In this document: piece by piece, positions 1 through 6,651 of the stretch
Layout: each line of letters begins with the position of its first letter
How positions within the stretch are numbered: the stretch's first letter is position 1
NCBI GenBank assembly: GCA_905210845.1
Contig: CAJLYG010000162.1
Span: 1 to 7,291, forward strand
Direction of reading: 5' to 3'
Length of the DNA: 7,291 bases
Origin: an uncultured Prevotella sp.
Lineage (GTDB): Bacteria > Bacteroidota > Bacteroidia > Bacteroidales > Bacteroidaceae
Notes under the pieces: generated by a model
Database searches by the model: none
What the model was told of the DNA's origin: nothing
The model's input: only the letters and a program-made list of their open reading frames with translations
Position numbers and translations under genes: made by a program

Positions 1-30
1 TTCCGGGGTTATTTGATTAATATTTAACTG

Positions 31-49
31 GTCCCGATTTTAACGGGAC
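31..49 (-). terminator. Hairpin around the GH29 stop codon, possible transcription end
   Basis: GTCCCG (31-36) and CGGGAC (44-49) form a perfect 6-bp GC-rich inverted repeat with a 7-nt loop holding the TAA stop (40-42). No clear U-run follows on the transcribed minus strand, so a classical intrinsic terminator is not proven. It could instead be an RNA 3'-end stabiliser or chance. The last 39 nt of the window beyond the stop show no gene. Confidence 0.3.
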
Positions 50-1611
50 ACTAATTTCTTCAGATAAATAGCGATGGGATGTAAATATTCATCTCCCTCA
101 TGGGCAATGCCATTTAATTTGCAAATGGTGTTGCCTTCGTCCAGGTCTACGTTTCCTATATAGATACGGTTAGTGCCGTGAAGTTCTGGAAAAGGAGCGT
201 AATTCACCTCAAACTGGCGATTACCGATGCTAATATTTATAGTTCCTTTATCATGGTCTGTAGAGGTGTTATAGTCGAGGTAGATTTCATACGAAGTCTT
301 TTTATTAAGTCGAAGATTCCATGTAATTTTCTGCGAGTTGTTTGTCCATCCCTTAATATAGTTGCGGTTAGGCTTCCCGTCACCATAGCTCAATCCTTGG
401 CTGATATATTCGGCATCAAATGTGTAAAGCGTATTGTCGTCTTTTTCATCCAATAACCTTATAGTATTAGGATCCTTCATGTTTTTTAATACGAGAGCGA
501 TGACTGTATTTATGGTGTCAAGAGGGGCTTTGGGTAGACTTATTTCCACATCCTTACTGTTTATGCGATGAATTTTAATCTTAGCTTTAGGTTGAGCTAT
601 AGCCCATGCCTTTTGGATGTCAGATCGTAGTCCCCCTATGATGATTTTATTTTTCCATTGATAGATGTGAGCATAAAGAGTATCTCCTTTCTGCGTAGTT
701 ACGCCCCAGCTTTGTATGGGTAGTCCCGAAGGATGCGATCCATATACAGCTATGCCATTGTTTTTTAACCATTTACCAATACCTTTGAATATATATATAT
801 CCCGATAATCCCATTTGCCATTGCCCATTGGTCCAACATTCATCAATATGTTGCCGCCCTTAGATGCAGCAGTGCACAATAGTCGTATAAAGTATTTTAT
901 AGGCTTCCTAACGGTGTCTACCTTACTGTAGCCATACGACTCATTAGTGGTAGGTATCGACTCCCATGCTCCTTTCGTTGGGTGGAAAAACGCAGCTCTG
1001 TCACCAGTATTACTATAATCGCCCAAATTTTGTCCATCAAATCGTACGAGTCGACCGTTAATAACGATATTATTGTCTTTATCTACCTCTCTTATGGCCT
1101 TAAGTATTTTGATATTTAAGTAGAGAGGAAGCTTATTCGGCGTATCAAACCATAAAATATCAGGGTGATATTTATGAATAAGTTCTTTAATTTGTGGTAT
1201 AGATTTCTCTTGTACATATTTCTCGGCATTCTTAAGGAAATCCCTCTTTGAACTATTCCACCAATTATCCCCTCCTGGATTATCATAATCCCAGTTATTA
1301 CCTGGTGCATTAGGATCCTCCCAATCAAAGGCATGTGAATAATAGAATCCAAATTTAATGCCATATTTATGGGCAGCTTTGCTGAGAGCCTCCATCGGGT
1401 CCTTACCCCATTTAGTCATCCTAATATCGTAAGGATACGCATCAGAAGGGTACATAGCAAAACCATCGTGGTGTTTTGCTGTAATGATGAAATATTTCAT
1501 ACCGGCAGCTTTGACGTATTGCATCCATTCGTCAGCATCAAATCCAACAGGATTAAACGTTGACACAAGTTCCTTTTTATATTGCTCTAAAGGAATACGC
1601 TCTTTACGCAT
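40..1611 (-). CDS. Downstream fragment of GH29 fucosidase: most of the barrel plus C-terminal module
   Basis: This is the 523-residue open frame from the first Met after the TAG; an automatic caller would probably report it as an alpha-L-fucosidase. It carries HHDG (47-50), the WFD nucleophile region (Asp156), the WE motif (216-217), GGNILMNVGP (252-261), the usual small beta domain (about 300-375) and an extra beta-rich module (about 385-523) of the kind found as carbohydrate-binding tails, which I cannot name. Codons 1612-1698 are open, but hold no ATG, GTG or TTG. Re-initiation at 1611 would therefore omit FGCFVHWG, the first barrel strand with its fucose-contacting His-Trp, and the signal peptide. 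Such a product would most likely be cytoplasmic and inactive. It is better treated as part of the broken gene than as an independent protein. Confidence 0.5.
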   Translation of the reverse strand: MRKERIPLEQYKKELVSTFNPVGFDADEWMQYVKAAGMKYFIITAKHHDGFAMYPSDAYPYDIRMTKWGKDPMEALSKAAHKYGIKFGFYYSHAFDWEDPNAPGNNWDYDNPGGDNWWNSSKRDFLKNAEKYVQEKSIPQIKELIHKYHPDILWFDTPNKLPLYLNIKILKAIREVDKDNNIVINGRLVRFDGQNLGDYSNTGDRAAFFHPTKGAWESIPTTNESYGYSKVDTVRKPIKYFIRLLCTAASKGGNILMNVGPMGNGKWDYRDIYIFKGIGKWLKNNGIAVYGSHPSGLPIQSWGVTTQKGDTLYAHIYQWKNKIIIGGLRSDIQKAWAIAQPKAKIKIHRINSKDVEISLPKAPLDTINTVIALVLKNMKDPNTIRLLDEKDDNTLYTFDAEYISQGLSYGDGKPNRNYIKGWTNNSQKITWNLRLNKKTSYEIYLDYNTSTDHDKGTINISIGNRQFEVNYAPFPELHGTNRIYIGNVDLDEGNTICKLNGIAHEGDEYLHPIAIYLKKLVSR

Positions 1612-1698
1612 TAAATGTTCCGAGTATCCAAATACTTTCTTGCCATGCCAAATTCCACCCGGCTCTGAGTATACTCCCCAGTGAACGAAGCATCCGAA

Positions 1699-1701
1699 CT
1701 A
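1699..1701 (-). other. In-frame amber (TAG) nonsense codon in the GH29 gene
   Basis: Plus-strand CTA reads TAG on the coding strand, in phase with both the upstream leader and the downstream catalytic domain (1701 minus 1611 is a multiple of three). The flanking residues are NEA before and FGCFVHWG after, matching the very conserved start of the GH29 barrel, where Lys or Arg normally fills the interrupted position. The base after the stop is T, and nothing resembling the known CAR-YYA leaky context follows. The complete genes here end in TAA (GH29, GH95) or TGA (HhH protein), so TAG is not used as a terminal stop in this small sample. Confidence 0.9.
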
Positions 1702-1908
1702 AGCTTCATTATACCATGACATGCGATTCTTATAGTTTTTTTGTGAGGCAGTCCACCATCCGTCTTTTGCTTCGATGATGGCAACGCGATCTTGTGGTAA
1801 TTGTGTACTATTAGGAATTACTATTCGCTGTTCATCAATTGGCTGTGCTAATAATATCATGCTATTAGCCATGACTATTAGTGTTAAAAGAATCATTTTC
1901 ATTTCCAT
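1699..1908 (-). CDS. N-terminal fragment of the interrupted GH29 fucosidase (signal peptide and leader)
   Basis: This is the 69-residue product made if the TAG is obeyed. It holds a signal peptide with a hydrophobic stretch ending LLAQP, consistent with signal peptidase I cleavage near residue 21, then a linker and the family-typical WYNEA just before the barrel begins. It contains no catalytic residue and would be a short exported peptide without enzyme activity. Three Met codons lie close together (1908, 1902, 1896). The one at 1902 gives the more typical MKM start; the one at 1908 lies 5 nt after the GH95 stop. No strong Shine-Dalgarno sequence is seen, which is normal for Bacteroidetes. 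Confidence 0.6.
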   Translation of the reverse strand: MEMKMILLTLIVMANSMILLAQPIDEQRIVIPNSTQLPQDRVAIIEAKDGWWTASQKNYKNRMSWYNEA

Positions 1909-1913
1909 CTTGA

Positions 1914-4289
1914 TTATATGATTTTTATTGTTTGCCCTTTATGGGTTTCTATCTTTTTTATCACTGTTTCTTTTGCAATGCGATAATGCAGTGTACCACC
2001 TGCTGTTGATGTGACAGAAAAAGTTGTGACTTTACCTGCTTTCCATATAATATTTATCACAAATCCACCGCGTGCCCTAATACCTTCGAGTTGCCCATCA
2101 GGCCATTCGGTTGGTAGTGCAGGAAGGATATGAATATACCCAGCATGACTCTGCACGAGCATTTCTGAAATACCTGCTGCCGCACCAAAGTTACCATCTA
2201 TCTGGAAAGGAGGGTGGGCATCTAAAAGGTTGGCATACACGCCACCACCATTCATGACCGTTGATGTTGTGTCTACATAATTGAGACCTTTTTTTAGCAT
2301 TTTTAGAGCGTGATTGCCATCGAAAAGACGTGCCCACAAATTTACCTTCCACGCCATAGACCATCCTGTGCCGTCATCTCCTCTTAATTCAAGAGTTTTC
2401 CTGCAAGCATCAGCAAGTGCCTTATCTCGGCCTGGTAATATCTCTCTTCCGGGATGTAAAGCAAAAAGGTGAGAAACATGCCGATGATTAATATCTGTCT
2501 CTTCATATTCTTCTCCCCATTCCAGTAATTGTCCTTTGGAACCGACTTGAAGTGGTTGTAGGTTGGTCTTTACACTTTCTAATTGTTGACGAAATTCTTT
2601 GTCTATGCCGAGAACCTTAGATGCTTCGATGCAATTGGTGAACAAATCCCATGTAATACCGAGGTCCATACCAGAATTCTTGCAGATATTGCCTCTTTGT
2701 TTTTCTCCATCTTTATTTATATAATAAAATTCATTTTCAGGAGATGTTGATGGATTAGTAATCCATCGGCCTGTTTTATCATCCCTCTGCAGCCATTGCA
2801 ATAGGAATTCAGCAGCACCTTTCATTAGAGGATAAGCGGTTTCTGAGAGGAAATTTTTATCCAGATTAAATGCATAGTGTTCCCAGAGATGGCGTACAAG
2901 CCACGCTCCTGCCATTGGCCAGCAACTCCATCGGGATGTTCCTTTTGGGTCTTTATTATAGCCGCCTGTTGGCGCCGTTTGTCCCCAAATATCTGTATTA
3001 TGATGCACCACCCATCCCTTATCAATACCATAATTAATATGAGCGGTTTTTGTGCCATTAATAGCTAGCCGTTTTATAAAATCGAATAGAGGGAGGACGC
3101 ACTCGCTAAGGTTGGCTTCTTCTGCTATCCAATAGTTCATCTCAAGATTGATATTCGTAGTGTAGTTACTGCCCCAAGGTGGTTGTATTCTATTATTCCA
3201 AATTCCTTGTAAATTGGCTGGCAGCCCTCCGGGTCTTGATGATGCAATCATTAAATATCTACCATACTGATAAAAGAGTTCTATAAGTCCGTTATCATTG
3301 GAAGCCAATGCATAAGAACGTAATCTTTCGTCTGTTGTCATTTTCTCTTTGGCAGGATTGATGCTGCCCAACGAAATGTTGACCCGATCAAATAAACTTT
3401 GATAATCATGAAGATGCCGTTTGAGTATTTGGGAATAAGATAATGTACAGTTGTTGAGCTTAACATCTTTTTTTAGAAAATCTGTAGCTGCAAAAAATAA
3501 AATAACTACTTCATTTGCTTTCCTTATTGATAGATAATTACGACTGGAAGTACATACCCCACCAGTTATATTTGCTCTCAGTTTTGCCAGAAAGCGAATT
3601 CCTAACTGGTTGCTGTATTTTATTTGATCAAGGTCGTAATTGCGATTCGCCACATAATAGGGCGCTCTACCTTCTATTAAAAGTTCATAGTTAGATACAG
3701 CCTTAGTCTCAGCCCAAAGATCACTTTTTAAGTTAATGTCGATGGATATACTGTTGGGTTGGCTTGCTGTGATATGGACTACCATTATTTGATCTGGGTA
3801 GGAAATAAATGATTCCCTGCGATACTTGATACCATTAATAGTATAATCTACAGTTGATATGGCAGTATTGAGGTCTAAACTTCTTATGTAGTTTTCTGTC
3901 TTTCCATCTGATAGTTGATGGAGATTGAGAATACCCAACGGGAGATACCTTGCTGTATATGGACCTTGTGCATTTTCTTTCCATAATAGAGAGGCTAATG
4001 CATAATCACCATTGTTGACGGCTTCCCTTATTTTAGGAAGAGCTGCTATGGCTTTCGAATTATTCCACTCATGAGGATATCCCGACCATAAAGTCTCTTC
4101 GTTGAGTTGATATTCCTCGTTTATTGGATCACCGTATACCATAGCACCAATTCTCCCATTTCCTATAGGTAGTGCTTCTTCCCATTTGCTCGCGGGTTGT
4201 GTATAAATAAGTTTATACTCCTTCCCTGTACTTGTAAGACAAGAAAGAAGTAACCATTCCGATATTAGAATAATCTTATTTAATGCCAT
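1914..4289 (-). CDS. GH95 alpha-L-fucosidase, exported
   Basis: A 791-residue protein of normal GH95 length, with an N-terminal beta-sandwich (GH65N-like, about 25-260), a linker, the (alpha/alpha)6 catalytic barrel (about 320-690) and a C-terminal beta domain. GH95 enzymes hydrolyse alpha-fucose, chiefly alpha-1,2-linked, by inversion. Conserved sites are visible: NINLEMNYW (Asn379, Asn381), PSTSPEN (Glu518, probable general acid) and QIDGNFG (Asp698). These appear to match the catalytic Asn pair, Glu566 and Asp766 of Bifidobacterium AfcA; that is by memory, not alignment. HRHVSHLF (602-609) is also family-typical. I chose ATG at 4289 over the in-frame TTG at 4322 because that TTG lies inside the promoter -7 box; GAGAG sits 5 nt upstream of the ATG. 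The N-terminus is hydrophobic with LLLSC (Cys17), so it may be a lipoprotein, though a Glu in the hydrophobic stretch is odd. It is the first gene of an operon with GH29. Confidence 0.93.
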   Translation of the reverse strand: MALNKIILISEWLLLSCLTSTGKEYKLIYTQPASKWEEALPIGNGRIGAMVYGDPINEEYQLNEETLWSGYPHEWNNSKAIAALPKIREAVNNGDYALASLLWKENAQGPYTARYLPLGILNLHQLSDGKTENYIRSLDLNTAISTVDYTINGIKYRRESFISYPDQIMVVHITASQPNSISIDINLKSDLWAETKAVSNYELLIEGRAPYYVANRNYDLDQIKYSNQLGIRFLAKLRANITGGVCTSSRNYLSIRKANEVVILFFAATDFLKKDVKLNNCTLSYSQILKRHLHDYQSLFDRVNISLGSINPAKEKMTTDERLRSYALASNDNGLIELFYQYGRYLMIASSRPGGLPANLQGIWNNRIQPPWGSNYTTNINLEMNYWIAEEANLSECVLPLFDFIKRLAINGTKTAHINYGIDKGWVVHHNTDIWGQTAPTGGYNKDPKGTSRWSCWPMAGAWLVRHLWEHYAFNLDKNFLSETAYPLMKGAAEFLLQWLQRDDKTGRWITNPSTSPENEFYYINKDGEKQRGNICKNSGMDLGITWDLFTNCIEASKVLGIDKEFRQQLESVKTNLQPLQVGSKGQLLEWGEEYEETDINHRHVSHLFALHPGREILPGRDKALADACRKTLELRGDDGTGWSMAWKVNLWARLFDGNHALKMLKKGLNYVDTTSTVMNGGGVYANLLDAHPPFQIDGNFGAAAGISEMLVQSHAGYIHILPALPTEWPDGQLEGIRARGGFVINIIWKAGKVTTFSVTSTAGGTLHYRIAKETVIKKIETHKGQTIKII

Positions 4290-4319
4290 AACAACTCTCT
4301 TTAAATATTTATTGTTTTG

Positions 4320-4355
4320 CAAATATAAAGTATATGCTATAATTATTTTTGCAAA
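4320..4355 (-). promoter_or_regulatory. Promoter of the GH95-GH29 operon
   Basis: On the minus strand TATATTTG (4327-4320) matches the Bacteroidetes -7 consensus TAnnTTTG exactly. A TTTG at 4355-4352 could be the -33 element, but the 24-nt spacing is longer than the usual 19-21. The start of transcription would be near 4316, giving a leader of about 26 nt before ATG 4289. Confidence 0.6.
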
Positions 4356-4358
4356 AAT
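4345..4358. promoter_or_regulatory. 14-bp perfect palindrome, possible operator
   Basis: ATTTTTGCAAAAAT reads the same on both strands, centred at 4351/4352, about 35 nt upstream of the expected GH95 transcription start. It overlaps the likely -33 element. That is a good place for a repressor or activator site controlling the fucosidase operon. It is AT-rich in AT-rich surroundings, so chance is possible. Confidence 0.35.
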
Positions 4359-4565
4359 TCTTGTAAAAAATGGTAATGTAAGTTTAGTGAATTTCCTTAT
4401 AATAATTTGACTGATTTTTACAAAAGAAGCTATCGTTATCAGTAAAAAGAAAGTGCTAATTAGCTGTTATAATCAACAAACTGTTTACTTGGAATTGGTA
4501 TATAATAAGAATATCCAAAGGCAAGAAAAATTTTATAGAGAGGCTTTACATGATAGTATGCTTTG

Positions 4566-4601
4566 CAACTGAAATGGTATTCACAGTTTCCATTTCAGTT
4601 G
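4566..4601 (-). terminator. 12-bp perfect hairpin over the stop codon of the HhH-barrel gene
   Basis: CAACTGAAATGG (4566-4577) and CCATTTCAGTTG (4590-4601) are perfect reverse complements with a 12-nt loop that contains the TGA stop (4581-4583). The distal arm covers the codons for Q-L-K-W. No U-run follows on the minus strand, so this may be a processing or stabilising 3' hairpin rather than a classical intrinsic terminator. It is nevertheless the only strong candidate for separating this gene from the GH95 operon. Confidence 0.45.
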
Positions 4602-6572
4602 TAGGGTCAAGTCTGTTTGGCTGCTATGATCAATTTTCTGTAGACCACTGCCAATGGCATTCCTGTCGAAATAATCTGTTGTCGCCAGTTTGACAATGAA
4701 GGTAAGTCGTGGCATGACTTTGACCTGGGTAATCATGGCATACCGGATCCCTTCTCCAAAGAAAGATGGAAAGGAGAAATTGTAGAGGGTGCTGCGCTCG
4801 TAGACATAGATGCGACTGAGATAGTCATCTGTATGGAAATACCCGAAGAGGGCATGAACCATCCATTTCTGACTTGTATAGCCGATGTTCTCGCTCGTCA
4901 TCCATCCCAAACTTTTTCCTCCATATTGGCAATAGGAGACATCTCCTTGGGTCTTGACGGTCCAGGTAGGATTGCTCCATTGGGCAGAGATCCTCCCTCG
5001 TTGCTCATTCTTCCAGACGAGTCCTTCGCCAAGTGGATTATCTTTTTCCTTTCTTTTCAGCCTATACTTCACCTGAAGGGTCCAAGGATGAGATTGCCAA
5101 CAAATAGATAGGAGATAGTCGCGGGCATGCGAGGGAGCACTGGTTTGGTACTTTTGCCATGCAAAATAGGCAATGTCTGTATATGCCATGAGGGAGAGGT
5201 GTTGGATGGGAGTCCAGTTGGCTCCGATATATATTCCACTTTCGTTCTGGATGGAGCCGCCTTCATTGAAGCTCTGGCTGTATAAGGAATAGTAACGATA
5301 AGAGTAGAAACGTTGCAATGCCACCAAAGAGAAATCAGAGGAGAGCATGACGCTGGTATTGTTTAATGTCGCCCAAGCATGACAATTCCCCGTGGCAGTT
5401 TCTCCTTGAAACGTAAATCGTCGGCTGATATATCCATAGTCAATGCTTGCATTCCAGAAGGATTTCCCTTGAGGATAATAACGGCGAAAAGGCTGCTGGG
5501 TGATAGGCTTCAGCTCTTTGCTCAAAGAGTAATATAACCCTGTACATCCTATATGGAACCCGTTGAGGAAATAGTGTAGGTTGCCGCCCGAAAGGAATTG
5601 TGAGGCATTGTGTTTCTTGTCGATTTCCTTTTGAGTGCGGTGATAGCCTGTTTTTAGGATAGTCTGGATAGCCGTCCCCTCTTTATTTAAGGTGGCGTCA
5701 AAGTCCCGGCAAGATATGAACCCAGTAAGGTCAAGTCCTTTTGAAAGAGATACTGTCGCGGCAGTCCCCTGCAGGTAATTGCTTTCCGATCGGGATACAT
5801 GCCCGCGGATCTCGTTTGAAGATCTTCCTAAAGCACTTAACGTAGTCATCTTGCCAAATCCCAGGTCGTTGTTTAGTACCAGTCCGACCCCACATCTCAT
5901 CCGGTACCTTCCCACCACGAGTGACTTTAGCCTGCCTAATTTCCTGAGGGCGACATAGAAGGAATAGTAGTCATATCCCCATTTGTTCTGGCGTGACAGG
6001 AAAGGCTCCCCAGCATCCTGAGAGCCGATCAAGCCTACTTTAAAATACGTACCGTAGTTGAAGGTGTACCTGAGCCAATGCTTGTAAGGGTATCCCAAAT
6101 ATGCGTCTTTGTCCCCTTCTCGTTGGTAGAAGGGGATATGGATAGTCCCTAAGAGTTCGTTTTTCCCCTCATGCAGGATCTTTTTCAAAGGCGGATAGCC
6201 TCGTCTCTCTTCAGTCCCGACATAGACGAAATAAGAGAGCAATTGCCGATGTGCGTAGTCTAAAGACTCGATCATCATCAGTTCGTTAAGCGATTGCATG
6301 GGGGCATATCGGTACAGATACTCACAGATCTCTTCAATCTGCTGGGCGTTCAGGATGGGTATTCGCTCTAAGTCCTCCCGCGTGGCAGTGTTTAGGTTGA
6401 TCGGGTGTGCTGCGAGGTCGCTCAGAACCTCGTAGGTGGATTCCTGTAATTCGGCATCTTCGTCCTCTGGGGAAATCAATTCTTCATAAAGCCTTTCCCA
6501 CTTTTGCTGGTTTTGTGCTACTGTATATATAGTAAATAGTACCATCGTAGCAGTTAATAATAGTTTCTTCAT
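4581..6572 (-). CDS. Exported helix-hairpin-helix protein with outer-membrane beta-barrel-like body
   Basis: A 663-residue protein. Residues 1-19 form a signal peptide (MKKLLLTATM onward, cleavage near VAQ). Residues 57 to about 105 contain INLNTATREDLERIP, the hallmark of ComEA-like helix-hairpin-helix domains, followed by a second related hairpin (APMQSLNELMMIESLD). The rest (about 120-663) is rich in alternating Tyr, Trp, Phe and Gly stretches such as WLRYTFNYGTYFKVGLIG, and ends in the short strand DLTLQLKWKL, as expected of an outer-membrane barrel. HhH domains bind DNA without sequence specificity, so a role in DNA handling at the envelope is possible; I know of no proven function for this architecture. 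The start is backed by a complete signal peptide and a -7 promoter box 31 nt upstream. It is divergent from the DUF4294 gene. Its GC is visibly higher than that of the fucosidase genes. Confidence 0.85.
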   Translation of the reverse strand: MKKLLLTATMVLFTIYTVAQNQQKWERLYEELISPEDEDAELQESTYEVLSDLAAHPINLNTATREDLERIPILNAQQIEEICEYLYRYAPMQSLNELMMIESLDYAHRQLLSYFVYVGTEERRGYPPLKKILHEGKNELLGTIHIPFYQREGDKDAYLGYPYKHWLRYTFNYGTYFKVGLIGSQDAGEPFLSRQNKWGYDYYSFYVALRKLGRLKSLVVGRYRMRCGVGLVLNNDLGFGKMTTLSALGRSSNEIRGHVSRSESNYLQGTAATVSLSKGLDLTGFISCRDFDATLNKEGTAIQTILKTGYHRTQKEIDKKHNASQFLSGGNLHYFLNGFHIGCTGLYYSLSKELKPITQQPFRRYYPQGKSFWNASIDYGYISRRFTFQGETATGNCHAWATLNNTSVMLSSDFSLVALQRFYSYRYYSLYSQSFNEGGSIQNESGIYIGANWTPIQHLSLMAYTDIAYFAWQKYQTSAPSHARDYLLSICWQSHPWTLQVKYRLKRKEKDNPLGEGLVWKNEQRGRISAQWSNPTWTVKTQGDVSYCQYGGKSLGWMTSENIGYTSQKWMVHALFGYFHTDDYLSRIYVYERSTLYNFSFPSFFGEGIRYAMITQVKVMPRLTFIVKLATTDYFDRNAIGSGLQKIDHSSQTDLTLQLKWKL

Positions 6573-6602
6573 GCTTTCATGAGGTTTTAGCAGTTACTTC
6601 CG

Positions 6603-6634
6603 CAAAGTTAGTTTGATTTTATTAATAAAGCAAA
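6603..6634 (-). promoter_or_regulatory. Promoter of the HhH-barrel gene
   Basis: On the minus strand TTTG (6634-6631) and TAACTTTG (6610-6603) match the Bacteroidetes -33 and -7 elements with exactly 20 nt between them. The transcript would start near 6599, leaving a leader of about 26 nt before ATG 6572. This is the best-formed promoter in the window. Confidence 0.75.
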
Positions 6635-6651
6635 TAAAATACAATTTATTT
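6632..6651. repeat. 7-bp inverted repeat at the centre of the divergent promoters
   Basis: AAATAAA (6632-6638) and TTTATTT (6645-6651) are perfect reverse complements, centred at 6641.5. That is exactly the midpoint of the two opposing -7 boxes (6603-6610 and 6673-6680). The arms coincide with the two -33 elements. It may be a shared operator, or only the by-product of two similar promoters back to back. Confidence 0.4.

Larger units (their letters stand above)
40..1908 (-). pseudogene. GH29 alpha-L-fucosidase gene interrupted by an in-frame TAG codon
   Basis: Read through the TAG at 1699-1701, this frame gives one 622-codon protein with the order expected of an exported Bacteroidales GH29 enzyme: signal peptide (about 1-21), first barrel strand FGCFVHWG (71-78), HHDG (146-149), WFD with the probable nucleophile Asp255, WESIPTTNESYGY (from 315), GGNILMNVGP (351-360), and an extra C-terminal beta-rich module (about 484-622). 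GH29 enzymes hydrolyse terminal alpha-L-fucose with retention of configuration; this one would act in the periplasm. No frameshift or second stop occurs. The gene follows GH95 after 5 nt, so it is probably co-transcribed. The break falls at codon 70, where family members usually carry Lys or Arg before FG, and AAG to TAG is one base change. Start may be ATG 1908 or ATG 1902. Family call is very sure; loss of function is inferred, since readthrough or a sequencing error is possible. Confidence 0.88.
4290..4580. other. AT-rich intergenic region between the HhH-barrel gene and GH95
   Basis: About 290 bp with no credible gene on either strand. The GH95 end holds the promoter and palindrome, and the other end holds one arm of the hairpin over the HhH gene stop. 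The middle (about 4360-4560) is strongly AT-rich. I see no tRNA, insertion-sequence end or direct repeat in it. A weak bulged hairpin lies at 4495-4518, without a U-run. Confidence 0.7.

Noticed and set aside
178..456. 92-codon plus-strand open frame with a hydrophobic stretch
   Set aside because: It is antisense to the GH29 C-terminal module, with no promoter box or recognisable domain.
789..800. (AT)6 dinucleotide run inside the GH29 gene, a possible phase-variation tract
   Set aside because: It encodes part of DIYIF in a normal family region, is only 12 bp, and the gene is in frame across it.
1699..1701. Stop-codon reassignment (TAG to amino acid, as in some Bacteroidetes phages)
   Set aside because: No phage genes are visible and no other internal TAG interrupts the genes here. 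The lack of terminal TAGs among three genes is too few to mean anything, so it is kept only as something to check under the nonsense finding.
4495..4518. Bulged hairpin TTGG-T-ATAT / ATAT-CCAA in the intergenic region
   Set aside because: It is short, AT-rich, bulged and not followed by a U-run; expected by chance in this composition.
4833..5111. 92-codon plus-strand open frame
   Set aside because: It lies antisense inside the HhH-barrel gene, has no family-like motif, and is a shadow of the real reading frame.
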